A stretch of 64,000 nucleotides of DNA from Tanypteryx hageni (GCA_028673005.1 CM054113.1:66354850-66418849), one strand, 5' to 3'; shown: positions 1-14,300, counted from the stretch's first letter. The notes: a model not told the origin generated them from the sequence alone. Program-made: numbers and translations.

Positions 1-565
1 TAAAACAGGCTGCAAAATTTCATAGCTCCACATATTACCATAGTATCATGACATATGTAAAAAGGTGAGAGTGCAGTTACCCCTTGGAATCCAAAATTGT
101 TTCAACTTACAATGCATCATATCTATTAAATATAGATTGTTGATATTTTTAAAAGTTTTATGAAGGAAATGCTTAAAATTTCAGTAAAATCTGGGGTCAG
201 GCTCAGAAAGTTTTCTTTGTTACTTTGTATTGTTTTCAAAAGTAGACTTCCTAACTTTATCTATTGAATTTTTCCACAAGTTCATAACTGCGAGTCAAAA
301 TAATTGTCTTCATTGTTTAGTTATATTTTTATTGACATTTGTCAATGCTGAGAAATAATGATTTATTGCAATTTTAAAAAGTTACTGTTCGCAGTCACAC
401 CTCAATAATGCAAACATAGTTAATACAAAAATGCTCATTTATAGTAGTGCAATTCAGTCCCCTACAAAAGCTACATACATGTTCTGTTATAATGAACTCA
501 TTTTTACGAACCTCATTAGTAAAAACCATGAAATTTTAAGTCCCTTGAAGTTTGTTCTAACAAGG
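1..565. other. AT-rich intergenic sequence, no gene seen
   Basis: No exon, RNA gene or transposase similarity was recognised here. The segment ends at the target-site duplication of the adjacent hAT element. A stretch around 450-560 has phrases reminiscent of pogo-type MITE ends, but no matching opposite end was found, so none is called. Confidence 0.5.
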
Positions 566-573
566 TTTATTGT

Positions 574-2440
574 AAGGTGACCAGATATTTTTTTCCAAAA
601 AGGAGGACAGATCCCGTATTTTTACAAAATGTAAAGACAAAGGGAGGGAAAAGAAACGAGAAAGGAAGGACACATTTCATGACAGAAAAACTGTTTATAT
701 GCTATCTTTCATATTTTTTCAAACAAACTAAAGGTTGTAAAAGAACATACATTACAATAGTCTCATGACATGAAATTTTTTGTTTTAAAAAAATGTAAGC
801 TTTCAAGAAAAATAATAATTTTAGATACCATTTTTCACAGTGAAACACTAAAATTACATAATGACAAATCGTATTGAACAAATTACAATTTCAGAAGTTC
901 AAAGGTGAATTGCACAAATTTTAAACGTAAGTGTTCATTAATTATGTGTTTTACATATTCGAGAAAAATATACCCCAACACGGAAAAGTTTAAACGAAGT
1001 TCAAAAGCAATTAAAATTGAAAATAATAGATTCAATCCTACAAATTGTTATTTATTCTAAATTATATCCTGATTGCTTGAAAATTATTTTATATAAGCCA
1101 ATATTTATTGAAAATATATTTATTCAAAATATATATTTACTGAAACATCTTTTCTCTACAGGCTGAAATATGTAGTATGTTTTTAAAAATGAAGTGTTTT
1201 CATTCTAATAATGACATGATTGTTTTGTATTGAAATATTTGTCATTTCTGTAAATTTTTCAAAAAATCGTCATTTTTATTTAACATTTCTGAGAAGCGCT
1301 CGCAGCTATAATCCATGTTAACTTTTATCATTATGATTAAGGTAAATGTTTCCAAAGAAAGACTGCTCTTTACACAGTCCCACACATCATTAATTATCGA
1401 GAATACACGCTCTACACTTGCATTTGTCCCAGGTAAACATAAAGCTATTTCAACCAATATCTTTAAATTAATAAAAGGAAGATATTCAGTTTTTTAAAAA
1501 CTGAAATATTTCCTCCCATCTTTTGTAGACTTCTATTTTATTTTCAGACCATTCTGAAAACTTATTAGCTGAGCAGTGCTCATTTAGTCTCTGAACCTCA
1601 TCAAACAGTATTGTCATCAATCTTTATGAGACACTTGATTTGCAAATTTCACCGATTCTACCACTTTTTCCCACTCGATCAATTTTCTTAATAAAGTCCA
1701 CTGAAAAAAAATTATTCCATCCAGAAATTTTGTCCATTTGATCAAATAATCAAGGCAATTTCTATAAAATAGTTGAACCTCGTCCGTGAATGCCCCTCTA
1801 ACTGTTGGATTATTCTCTTCTAGTTTTTTCAATAAATTATCTGCATTTACTGGTCAACATTTCATATTTAATCTGGATTCCAATTGGTCATTAAAACTGT
1901 GAAGAATTGACATTACTTCAGCTGCACATATTTTGTTCTTTTTAATTTGCTCTATATTCGACTGAAACAATGTTGCCTTACTATGCATGATATGCAGAGT
2001 AATTTCATCTAATGGATTTTCAAAAAAATCTTCTAGAAGTTGGGGACATTTATCTAAACTTAAAAAATGTAAGCTTAATGGTTCAAATAATTGAGTAACA
2101 CGTTCAATGGCAGGTGTTAAAGCCAACCACCTGGTTTTTGAGTAACCTAATAATTTCTTATGCTCAACTGAAGCGACCTCACAAAATTTAGTTTGACTCT
2201 TTACTCTCACAGTGAAACGATGAAAATGTAAGTATATTTGTGGAAGGATTACTTCTATATCTATAGCCAGTTGACTTGAGAATACACAAATACACCAATT
2301 AAAAGAACGCGTGGCTTGAGTAAAAGGAAGGACAATAGCAGAGAAATGTTCAAAAAGGAGGACATGGAAGGACAAAAGGTTTAGGGAGGACCGATTGAAA
2401 AAGGACTGTCCTTCCAAAAGGAGGACGTTTGGTCACCTTA
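574..2440 (-). mobile_element. hAT-superfamily DNA transposon, degraded
   Basis: The ends are near-perfect inverted copies (AAGGTGACC at 574, GGTCACCTTA at 2440), and the subterminal sequence is rich in GGAGGAC on both sides. An exact 8-bp direct repeat TTTATTGT flanks it at 566-573 and 2441-2448, the expected hAT target-site duplication. Transposase fragments lie on the minus strand. One piece (about 2310-1860) carries KKLLGYSKTRWLAL, and 1457-1242 carries the C-terminal dimerisation motif CLPGTNASVERVFSIINDVW. The reading frame is broken between 1854 and 1617, and the N-terminal zinc-finger and first catalytic part are missing, so it is dead. A relative with similar ends sits at 40332-42335. 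Confidence 0.88.
1242..2310 (-). pseudogene. hAT transposase remnant (C-terminal half)
   Basis: Minus-strand fragments, in order 5' to 3', are a helical core segment (about 2310-1854), a middle segment (1832-1617), and the hAT dimerisation domain (1457-1242) with the family signature SVERVFS..ND.W. The frames are interrupted by stops and shifts, and the DNA-binding N terminus is absent. A normal hAT transposase has 500-700 residues; roughly 330 codons can be traced here. The identification comes from the dimerisation motif and from the enclosing TIR/8-bp duplication. Confidence 0.75.
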
Positions 2441-2448
2441 TTTATTGT

Positions 2449-3690
2449 ATTTCCTAAATTGTTTTCTTTCAATAAAAAATTAAGAGAATTGACTGCAGTT
2501 GTTGGGTAATTTAGCATTTTCAGAATGTTATTCACCTTTGAAGGTATTGATATGGTAAAATGTTATTGTATTTATCTAGTCAAACATTGGGATATGAAAA
2601 CAAAAAATGCTGGACCATATGAACTTGAGCAAGTCTCTGATGCTACAATAGCAGAAGTGGAATAATTTAGTTTTTCATTAATCTAAGAATTATTGCAGGT
2701 CACCAAATAAATATGCCTTGAAAAAATGCTTGGAACAACAAACGTTTCATAAATAGCAAAACTCTGCTGTCTTACCCAAACTAGGTAGCATATTTATTTA
2801 TGTATTACAGCTTCACATTGCTTTGTCATAACAAGATGACTCCGTTAATATCTTCTTATTGGTTCATAGCACTTCTCCTACTACTTCAAAAAGCAATGTG
2901 GTCCACTTAGTGTATACACCATACGTTACAAAAGTACTTTTTCAAAATAAATGGAATTAATTCAGTCAATTTTGTGCTAAAATTAACCTATCATCTAATT
3001 TTAACATTTATTAATTTATCTTATTTTGGTTCCTGTAACGATTTTTTGTTTGACGAGCCTATTTCCTTACAGACCGTGTTAGTTGTGGGTTTTAATTATC
3101 TGCAAGAACTGATGGTTGAAATATATCTCATTTAAAAGTGCCACTTAATAACTGTTGCCATACAGCATAGATAAATACATGAGCTAACTAAATGATTGTT
3201 ATAACTAATTTTAACATTCACAGAGAAAAACAAAAACCATCACGGCAACTTCAGCAATAGAGGTCCACATAGTAGGACGTGTTGTCGCTTGGAATAATTA
3301 CTATTTCACAATTTAACATTAATTTTACCATGAAAAAAAACATTAACTACTCATATTACTCCTCCGTCAGCATTATCGCAGTAAATGTACGATCAGTCGA
3401 ACAACTTAATTCATAAAGCAAAAATATGTTCGCCTCATCCCTTGAACTAAAATTCTTTTCCAAAAAGTTTGACAAAATAATGATAATTGTTACCGCATGG
3501 CTACAAAAGAAATATAATTTAGGAAAACTATTCCAAGAAGTAAACGTACTTAAATCATTTTTAGGCGAGTTAAACTGATATTAACCTACGGCCCCCAAGC
3601 TAAAAATACGAATGCAAGTTACCCAGGGGTTACAAAAATTGAAAATTTTGAATAATGTCTTACGGCTTTTTATGCGAAATACAAAAAATA
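2449..3690. other. intergenic, nothing recognised
   Basis: AT-rich sequence without supported exons or element ends. Confidence 0.5.
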
Positions 3691-5351
3691 ACACTCATTT
3701 TCATTGCCAAGTATCAATTACTCGCGTACAGACTCAGCTCCAAATATGGCGGTGTGTGAATAATGCGAATTGTATGTTGCCCAATGATTAATCGGCATGA
3801 TGAGTAGTAAGTCAATTGTTTTGAAGTAATAGAAAATGAGATACTAGTTATTTATAATTTAAAATGTGCAAATTAGCAGTTTCGAAGTGATTTTCAGCGT
3901 ATGAGTCAAGTGACAACAGTTTTGCTTGAATCTATTCATTCTATGTGTACATTTTGGAAGGGTGTTTCGCTAAGTTTGCTTTTCTGAAATTCAATCACAG
4001 ATTGTAAGCCGTTTGGGAGTTTTAAACGTAAGTCTTGTTGTATATTCTGGCTGTTTAAAGACAAGAATTACCGATTTCATAGAAAGAACCCTATAATTTT
4101 ACGAGCCCTTTCTGCATTTGATCTTAAATTTTGTGTTTACTTTGACTTTGAATAACGGTTATTAAGGAATGTTTATTTGGATTTGTAACCTGATGTAAAG
4201 ACACTTGCTGCAAGCCGTGGTATTTGTTATGCCAGTCTTTTACGCAAGGAAACAAAATTGAGTTTCAGAAGCATTTCGCGCTGGATCGTTGTTTTGTACT
4301 GGATTGTACGTAATGAATTTAGAAATTTTGCATGCACAGTGATTCTCCTCGTTTAAATATTGTCAAGGAAACAACAAAGAAAGGACTCAAAAGACAATGA
4401 AAAAAATCCTATTTTTGGTGAAAATTATAGACGAAATATACTTTACATCTTAGTTCTTCCTATTACATAAAGCATATAGGTAAAGTTAAGGGACGAATCC
4501 CTAGGTAATTTTCTGTATATTTTATTTAAGTGTATTTATTTTCTTTGCTTAGGCAAAACAAAACTCAAGCGTAATTTTCGGAAACTGCGAAAGCAAAAAA
4601 ATCAGATTGTGAGTAGTTTGAGAGAGCTCTGATTCCGGTAATGTTTCTATTTTACATTAAGATACTTCACTAAAAAAACATGGGAACGACGATCTGAAAG
4701 AACTCCATTAATAATCGGTTATTTATTTTGAGAAATGAAAATCCTAGATATTTTTACAAGAATGGAATGTAATTACAGAATAGAAATTTTATTGTTTTTA
4801 CGTTCAATTTTAAATCATCTGAAGAATTTTTTATACCAACAATATTATATAAATAGGTATCTGAGTTTATTGACATTAGAGATTAATTAATAATTATATT
4901 AAATTATTTGGTGCATCATTACATTGATTTTTTTCCTGTATACGTTTGTAATTAAATATTCATTAACGTATGAATGTGTTAGGAAAATTTAACATTTTAT
5001 TGTTACGAAAGAATATTGTAATTGTTTGAAACGAATTTTTTTAAAACCGGTCGAATGTTGCTGATTAGTAATTGAATTTTTTATTTACAACTCATTTAAA
5101 TATTAAAAACATTACAAATAGAATGTAAACGCCTAAAAATCATTCCGTTTTCTATAATTATTCAAATAGACGCTCATATTGATCAATCCGCGTTATAAAT
5201 GAACAGCCAATAGGAGGTAATATAGATGTCGTTGCAGTTGTTAATTGTAGAAGCGTTGCCTACTCCCTTATAGCAGGCGTCGCCATTTTGAGTTAATGCT
5301 GTTATATGTTTCCGACGGGAGGGTTTACGATTGCGTGAAACCTTTCGAGGC
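3691..5351 (+). promoter_or_regulatory. tra2 5' flank: candidate promoter and 5'UTR
   Basis: CpG dinucleotides are visibly denser at about 3.69-4.03 kb and 5.17-5.35 kb than in the surrounding DNA. A YY1/Pho-like core lies on the plus strand near 3745 (AAATATGGCGGT) and in inverted orientation near 5279 (CGCCATTTTG); such sites often sit close to start sites of housekeeping genes. The coding ATG is at 5352, so the transcription start probably lies around 5.2-5.3 kb. A donor-like AAC|GTAAGT near 4027-4034 could end an upstream non-coding exon. No transcript evidence is available, so the start site is inferred. Confidence 0.35.
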
Positions 5352-5366
5352 ATGAGTGACAGGGAG
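5352..5366 (+). CDS. tra2: tra2 coding exon 1
   Basis: Encodes only MSDRE, then donor GAG|GTCAGT. The ATG sits in a CpG-rich leader. The intron to exon 2 is 302 bp and phase 0. Confidence 0.85.
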
Positions 5367-8300
5367 GTCAGTATAAAATATTTTTATAATATGGTGTGGT
5401 TGGATATTTATTTATCCAAAGTAGTTATAGAAAGGGCCCCTTTGGTTATGATGCTACTCAGATTTCGTAAACGCGGTGCTGCGATCAATAATTGAACATA
5501 GTGAAAATTCTCTCTAAAACATCTTGAAGAGCTATAGAAGTTTTAATATTCATTTTAAATCATATTATTTCAATCGAATGGAAATTATCAAGAGAAAAGG
5601 AAGCATTTTTCTTTAAAAAAGTAAAGCCACGCTTCATGGTAGTTTGAGAGCCTTATTACTTATTACAGCGCAGCCCGACTCATAGTGGTTCTAATCATAG
5701 TCCACCAGCAAATGATAAATCTCCTTCGCCTACAAGGTCGAGGTCTAGGGAGCAAAGTAGAAGCCGGTCAAGATCTAATAGCCCTCAAAGAGGACATCAC
5801 CAGGGAAGGTCGTATTCGAGGTCCAGGTAATTGTCGTTTTCAGGTGATCCGCATGGAACATAAGTTACTTAAGTGGTCATAAATATCATATTAATTGACC
5901 ATTTTAAATATTATAGGAGTTACTCTTACTCTAGGAAGATGTCGTACAGAGGCCGGTACAGGTCACGTAGCCGCTCACGCTCTCCAAAGCGGTACAAATC
6001 ATCTAGGTACTCGCATTCGAGGTCACGATCATACAGCCCCCGGGGAAAATATTGTGGTTACAGTGACAGAAGGCGCGAGTTTTATCGAAGTCACTCCAGA
6101 AGCCCAATGTCGAACAGGAGAAGGCATGTTGGTAGTAGGGTAAGAGAAACCTTAATTAATGTGTATGTGTGATGCCTTACCGGATCTAAATACCTTAATT
6201 TTTATATTTTAGGATAATCCCAATCCCAGCCGCTGCTTGGGAGTGTTTGGCTTGAGTATTTATACAACAGAACAGCAGTTGCATCATATCTTTTCCAAAT
6301 ATGGACCCGTTGAAAGAGTTCAAGTGGTTATTGATGCAAAGGTGAGCAAAGTTAGTTGAAACCATTAAATTATAATTATAGTATTAAAGTACTTTTATTG
6401 TTTGCTTAATGCTTGCTAGAGTAGTGCAAATTTTCATATTACTAACCCAAAGTTTTAGTTGGTTTGTTGTTAACGTTAATCAGATTTTATGAATTAAAAT
6501 GTATTTGTTTCTATTTTAATTGTGATGAGAAATAAAGTATTCACTGAAAGATGAAATAAGAGCCTACGTATAAATGTATACAATAATGCAATCATAAATT
6601 ATGGGGTTGAGTTTTTTAAGGTTTACCTTAGTGGCTACCTCATCCATGGGGCTCAGAATGACTGCATTGACCATCAAACTAGTTAGTATTTAAGATTTTA
6701 CTCTAACCCTGCTGTCATCATCGGTTTTATTAGCGAAATTTATATTAGAAGTTTTGGTTTATTTTGAAATAGTTGGACATAATATGGTAGAGTATAAGTT
6801 CTTCAAGCATCCTTTTCAATTCATTTAGTACTCTTAAAAGTATATTCTTCATTGTTTTTGTTTTGGGTTTAACCAGGCTCTTGTTCAGTGCTTTGATAAA
6901 ATTTTGTTGAAGAATAAATCTTGGCCTGTGCTTGGTCATTGGTTGATAGGTATCATCTAGTCATTTCTTAATTATTTTTGAGTCATAACCTAAGCTTTTC
7001 AGTTTATGCTGTACTCTTTATCATCCTATGCCTATTAAAGAAAGAACAAGAAGACATTCTCTGAGCTATTTCTATTTTCTTGTGCTTAATTTAAGGGATT
7101 TGTACATATTCCACTTAATCTATAATAAATTTTTAAAGAGGTAAAACTTAATTTGCAGAAGATAGGAAAAGGATATACCAACTGTTAAATCCACAGAAGT
7201 TATGGTGAAGTTACAACATGCAGGGACTGATATGTTTGTGCATTCATTCACTCAACATTCAAAAATAGGAGAGGGCATAATGCAACTATAACTCAGTCTG
7301 TTTATTGCTTCTTGCCAAGGATCTATTCATGCATTAATGCTTAAATATGCATTGTGTTGCCTGAAGTACCATTACCAGTAGGATTTTTCATGTCTAAAAA
7401 AATTAAAATGTGTAATTCCGAGTTGAAAATTGCACTTCTTAATATCAATGCGTCATACTTGTAAATTAGCAGAAATTATTTTCTATGAAATTTGCTATGA
7501 AAATGCATATTCCCCATGCCCTTAAATGTTATGATTTAAAATGTGAAATTTGGTATTTAGGACATGAAGGCTAAGAAAATGATATTAGTGGTTCACATAG
7601 CCTAATTGGGAGTGCCACTTTATTGGGGACAAAAATTAATTTTTCTTTATATCTCCTAAAATATCACTTGTAACAAAAAGTCTTAAAACAAAATTTGTAG
7701 AACTAGTCAAATAGCATATGTTTTGTTTAGTACATTTTTATCGCAGAAGTAGCTGATTTCATGAAAATAAAATGAGAAGTCTTAATTTGCTTTGGACTTT
7801 TCCTGTGTTTTTAATTGTCGACGAAAAGAATTTCATGGCAGCTGAAGTAAAAAAAATATCTGCTGTAAAGAACTAATTAATTTAATTTTCTTCGTGCGCA
7901 TGCAAAATTTGGCAAATGAAGGGAAAAATTATCTACGACGAAGAAATGAACATAAATATGTATATTTTCTTTACGTATCCACAGTATTTGTAAGTGAAAA
8001 TAAATTGGTAGTTTATGATGAAGGAATGAACGCGAACATAAAGATTATATTACTACTAATTGAGTGAGGTATGTTTTATATAATCGTCAGTTGTTTTATT
8101 AATTACAACCAATTAGGAAATAAATCAGTGAATCAAAAATTCATTATTTTCTTGGTATTTATCTTTTTTGACATAATTGCACAAATTGTACAGAACACGT
8201 CTGCCTTGCATGTATGCATGCATGATCAGTGCATTTATCCTCTCTTGTTGTAGGTAACTTAGGATTAATGTAAACATTAAACTATTCCATCAACAAAAAA

Positions 8301-11300
8301 TATCTTTTCTATAGTTTTTGGTGCTATTTCGATGGTAGCTAATCTACACTAGATTTTTTTGATATCAGAATTAATAGTTCTTACTTATCTGATTTTGCTG
8401 TGACAAGTCACCTTCATTTATTTTCTTATTCATATATTCTACAGGTAGCTTCTTCATGAAATTCCATTTCCAAAACTTGGTCACTTTTTAGTTAAACTTG
8501 AAGTAATTCGATAAATTGAAGGTGTAGAATGGCAAGTTGATGTTTGCAAAGCCTTGGAATAAGCAGGATCGATGATAAGATAAAATGCTGTGTATTTTAT
8601 GTGTTCATAAAAAGCACGTCTTTATAGTTTTTAATTGTGTTGTTGATTTAAGAATTGGGAATTCATTATTATTGAGAGTAGGTTGGAAGTACAGATTAAA
8701 TTTATTTACATTATTTTTTATGGGAAAAATTTGCTTGCTTAATGCGGTTTCAGTTAGTGCTCCCCTTTTCAGGAACCAATTAAGAGTGCGAAGTGAGGGA
8801 TGCCTGTATTAAGGTGAAAGACTGGATATCTTTAATCCTTTAACTGCTGAGTTTTTCTTTAAAAAAACAATATTAAGAAAAATAGGTCAAATTGCATTCG
8901 GCCCACAGCTCATAGGCCAGTCCTCAACAGCAATATGGATATGGTGAATGTATTCTCGCTTGCTTGTATTTTCCAATTTTATTATGTACTACTTGCACCG
9001 GAGTATATATACACTATTTTCATCTTCATTATGATTATCGCTAGTAATATCATAAGAACTATATATTAACTCAGCGTTTTCCAACCTATGGTCCGCAGAT
9101 CACAAGTGGTCCACTGAGGTTTCCAAAATTAGTTTATTTTTGGGCCTCACCTCATATTTAGCTGGAATTTTTTTGGGAAACATTAAGCAAGTTGTACACT
9201 ATCACAGGTATTGAATATTTTCATTAATGGCATTTTTGCTTGAACATTTTCCCACTCCTTCATATCTCCCAATTCCACCTCTCTGCCATCCATAACTTAC
9301 ACTTACTGATCTTATTACTCTCATAAGCTGAGAGTGCTTGTGCTGTTTGAAATTCGCCTGTGTGTATACTTGAAAATGGTCAGATAAACTATGCAACCAA
9401 GTACCCCCTTTTCTTAATCGAAGATACAGTAAGTAGGTTAGTATAAGTAATGAGGTGGTCTGCAGGACCTGAAAGTGCTGAAGTGGTCCGTGGAGTTCAA
9501 AAGGTTAGGAAATGCTGTATGAACTCAATCTTCAACATTCGTAATTTGTAATCATGTTATTGATATCTTTATCATTTTGTCAATAACATCATTGCTGAGA
9601 ATAAACATGAGAGGGTTACCCCCAAAAAAATTATCTATTATACCATAGTGGAACAAGGCCAATGCAAGATTGTCAGAAGAAGTATATATGGATGGCATCA
9701 CAGACTAGAAAAAGCAAACGCATCAAACAGACTTACAGGAAAATAAAAAAGGCTAAAATTTCAAACTGGGTATACCTAGGCGTAGCAGTGAAAGGGTTTA
9801 GGAATGGTGATTTTTAAAAATTATATATTTTCCTTGCTTTGTAATATGCATCAAAATTGAAAATGTCTGTACGTCATTCATCTTTAGCTAAAGAAATTGT
9901 CAAGTTATTGCATGTCATAGTGAAAGCAAGCTTGGAACCTCAAGATCACTGTTAACACCAACTGTTGATGTGTTACCTCCAAGGTTGCCAAGTGATTTTG
10001 AGCATTTAAGTAGGCATGATTATAAATCAAGTCAACACTCAGGAATATGAACAATCATTCCTGTTTTTTTGCATGTTCATACTTGCCAACTCTCCTGACT
10101 CTGGTGGGAGACTCCTGATTTTTGATCCATTCTCCCAATTAGTACAGTTTTTCTCCCGATTTTTCATGATGAACTTGGAAATTGAATCCTTGCTATTAAA
10201 ATCTCATTCAATTCTCTGCCACGTTGCACACAAATTCATTGCTTGTCTCTATAATGCTTTTCACTTAAGTTGGCAAGTCAGATTTCGGTCGTACTCGGGA
10301 CCGCTTGTATGTCTCTGCTGCTAGGAGGTGGGGTAGTGCCTCCTAGCAGAAACCTCGTGCTAGACATTGCCAACTCTACACCGGAACACATGTAACGTTT
10401 GGCAGGCATTTAAAGGGAATTCGCGAATGTGGCAACAGCAGACTCTGACACGATGTTACCACTAGGGAGACTCGATGGAGAATGAGCTTTCAAATGCTTA
10501 GGTTCCCCCTCATTTCCTATTGGTTCAGTGTCTCACCCCCATCTACTTTCTCTATTACCTCCCCCTCACTCCCCCATCTCATCTGAAACTACTATAGCTC
10601 CATATTGTTCCTGTGACATATTTGTGTAATTTCAACTAGCATATGATGAGATATGCCATTGATTCAAAAAAGTAGTTGCAAGCTAGGTCTGATTGTGTAA
10701 CTGGTGGATGCATGTTCTTGTGCAAGGAAACATATGGATAATGTAAAGTACGTAGAAAAAATCAAACTATATTCAGTTTGAAAGCTCAAGATGAGAGTGC
10801 TATACAGACTGTTTATTCATATCATTCATCATTAGACAATTTGCCACGGAGCTTGGTCGATCATGCAGTTGAATTGTTTATTTAAAGTTTAGTATAATAT
10901 ATTTACTCATGTAAATGCGTAATTATCTTACCCAAAATATGAGGAAGAAATAAAAGATTATATTTACTTTCAGCTGTATATATGTCCAAATGTTAAGTTT
11001 GCATCCAATTTTAAAGAAATTTAAAACCTCACTGTTACCACGCAGAAATAGTATTTAAATCGCTCGGTAACAACTTGACAACAACGATATTTATTGTTTA
11101 CTCACTTTAACACATCGTCAAGTTTCAATAAAAAAAGTTTTTATAAACCAGTTTGTCTGGGGGAAAATACAGTAAATGTTTTCAATTGCATTATTGTTTT
11201 TTTAATATCATCCCACCTTCATTTGCTACTAGTGAAATAACTAAATTCTAGATTAGTCCTTGTAGAGTATCTATGCTATTCATCAACACCATGTGAAGGC

Positions 11301-14300
11301 CCTTGCATGCTGACTTGTTGGTAATAAATTGTTGGGAAATCAGTTTCAAGGTTGAGGCCTCAATAGAAATAAATTTCCCAATTTTTCAAATTTGAAGGTT
11401 GGCTAGTATGCATGTACATAAACTTCTAATTTACACAGAATGGCTTTGTCAGTATTGAATGTAATTTTTCTACTTTATGATGGTTTTTATGCAATATGGG
11501 TTTTGTTTACCATGCATCATCTTCTAGTTCACACTAAAGATCAACTTCTCTAATTTTCTCAAAATGATGATGGGGTAGTGTAGGCAGATTAAAATAGATT
11601 AGGCGGTGAAGTTGTAAATATTGGTTCTTATGAAAAATTATTTTAAGATACTTTCATTTTGTGCATGGAAAATGTCCTTGAAGTATTTAACCAATTGCCT
11701 CATTTGAATTCTCACATCCTACTCACGGATTTCTATATAAATTTTCAAATTGGCTTTAAAAATTCAATTTTCTTTTAAATTGCTACACATACATTATTAC
11801 AGTGTCTCCACTCTACATCGGAGATGATCAAGTGGCTGCTACATTCCTGGCAGAGATTTCGTGATGCATTTGTAACCCTAATAACACATGACAGTATAGT
11901 ATATCTTAGATATTATTTCAGTGTGGGTTTGTTTGTTGGTTTGTATGTAGGGTTCCCTTTTTCATGAAAATGGAAGACAAGACCCCTTGAAATGTGGTAT
12001 GGTTGGAAAGCACAGATTCCCACGAGGGTGCAACGGGTGTTCATTTTTTTTCTGAATTTCATTGGTTTGATTCCAGACACCTTTCATTTTTCCATTTGAT
12101 TAACATGTGATCGGCTGGAATCTGATGTGTAGGCCTTTAGTATTTAATATTTTTAAATGTCTCAGAATTGAGATAATCATTGCAAAATTGCACTGTTTTA
12201 CACAGAAAAGAATGTAGAATCTTATCTTCTATTCACTTATATAATTCAGCTTCCTTCAATTTTCAAGTTTGTTGTAGAATTTTTCCTGAATTTTTCACAT
12301 TTCAAAATGACATTACCAAGGTAGCACGCTACCGTAATTTCCTTCACTGTTTGCTCCCTCTCAAGTCTTTGGCCACCAGATAAAAATGGCGATACGTATT
12401 TCGGTTCGTGGCCACAATTTCTTTGTAATTGCTGTCAACACTAAAAGTATCGCTTTTAGAACTACTGTCAAATGCTTTGTGTTAAAGTATCTGCTCTATA
12501 TCTGACGTGTCTTTCATAGGAAGCTATAATGCCTTCTCAACAAAATTTTTTGTGCAGTATAAAATCAGCAACTCTAAGTATAGGAGGAAAAACCAAAGGG
12601 GGGGTTAATGTTATTTTTCCTCTTAACAAAAGATGCTGTCATAGTGAACCTTAAAGCATTGGGGAAAAAGTAGACACTTGATAAGGTATGTATGGGAAAC
12701 AGCTCATCTGATTTTATGACCAAGGAAGATTCCATGCCCACAGTTCATCAAATGAGGTGATTGGTTAAACTGTATCAGTCACATTTTATGAAGTATTTTT
12801 GTACATATTGTTTATATTGGTAGAAATTGACTTTATATTGTCAATGTGAACCCTGCTATACTTTTCTGAAAAATCATATCTTCACCATTTCAGACTGGAA
12901 GATCCAGGGGCTTTTCTTTTGTGTACTTTGAAAGTACAGAAGATGCCAAAGCGGCTAAAGAGCAGTGCACCGGAATGGAAATAGATGGCCGGCGAATTCG
13001 GGTTGACTACTCAATTACCCAACGGGCTCATACTCCCACTCCTGGGATTTACATGGGCAAACCCACTTAGTAAGTATATTTCCAATAATTTTTTTGACCT
13101 GAAAATGGGTTGTTTGCTTTTGTATGCTATTAGTAAGGAATGCAATTGAGTTAGCAATTTTTTTTCAGTATGGCTGAAGGACGACAGTGGAGTAGTGGCC
13201 ACTCTAAACCTGAAAGGTATTTGATTCTTTAACTCTGATTCATTGCAGCTATCTATAATTTTAATAAACAAAGCTGTCAAGCTACCTGTAAAATAAAAAT
13301 TATCTTATACTTCCAACAGCTTCTATTTTTAGTAGCTTTGACTTTAATTGTATGCAAGGCTGTAAAAGGACCACTTTCAGGTTTCCTGGCCTACTGATAT
13401 GAGACCCCATTGCATTTCTTTCTGTGTAACAGGGTAATTTTGTTGTTGAATATTTTCTTGGCAATCATTTTATTCAAATAGATCTCAAGGCCCATTGTTT
13501 TAGGTTCACTTGTTGAGAAAGTTGGACTAAATTTTCTTTTACTCAATACCCTTGTAAAAAAACGGTTGCTGATATTTATTAGCTAGTATTTCCTGCTAGA
13601 AAAACTTCATTTAATTGTAAGGTGTCCTTCATTTAAAAAAGTTTCTATAAAGACATTGGTATTGTATTATTTCCTGTTCCTTGTTTTATCTTTGAAAACT
13701 TGATTCAATTGTGAGTATTGATGAAAATCATTTGCTCACATGTACTTGTGCATTAAAGCATCTTATTATCTGCCTTTTAACTACATGTTTTAGTTTTTGC
13801 AGAGATTGTGATTATACCTGGGATATTTTTCATTGATACTTACTTTATATTCACCATCAATCTATAAAGTATACAGTATATAATCGAATGTAAGCCGATG
13901 CCGATTGTAAGCTGTCTCCCACTTTTCAAAAGGGCTCAAAAGGAAAATTTCTTGTAGACTGTACAGGCATTTTGGTTTTCATGGATCTTTTGTGTAAAAA
14001 ATACTAAAAAGTATAAATGCTCCTCTTTTTCTCTCCTCCAGCATCTCACATTCGACTCGACAAGCCCATCGTGCCATTGTGCAGCAAGATTAGATGTTTC
14101 TTCCACAAATACTTTCACTTGCCTTATAAATTTTGCAGAATGTGTTCGTTTCATAATGGGGTTATTGCAAAAGCACAATCTCGCCACACTGAAGGACTGA
14201 AATTTACGCTTGCAAAGGCCCAAGGAAGTGACAGTTGGCTCAGGGAATCCCAGTATTCACATATTAGACACACTGAATCAACATAGTAAACAATGAAAAT

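Larger units (their letters stand above)
6342..12893 (+). other. tra2 intron 4, repeat-bearing
   Basis: This intron splits the RRM. Three repeats are recognised inside it: 7540-8170 (family shared with 29330-29990), a hAT MITE (9072-9517) and a hAT-like non-coding element (10078-11408). Outside these I saw no exon or RNA gene; the short open frames at 8071, 8585 and 12180 have no recognisable protein content. Confidence 0.6.

Noticed and set aside
455..565. Possible pogo-type MITE around the first hAT insertion
   Set aside because: Only a suggestive left-end phrase (CAGTCCCCTAC, then GTTATAATGAAC); no convincing partner after 2448.
5895..6143. 82-codon open frame overlapping tra2 exon 3
   Set aside because: It is a shifted frame of the RS-encoding exon; the in-phase frame continues across both splice junctions and this one does not.
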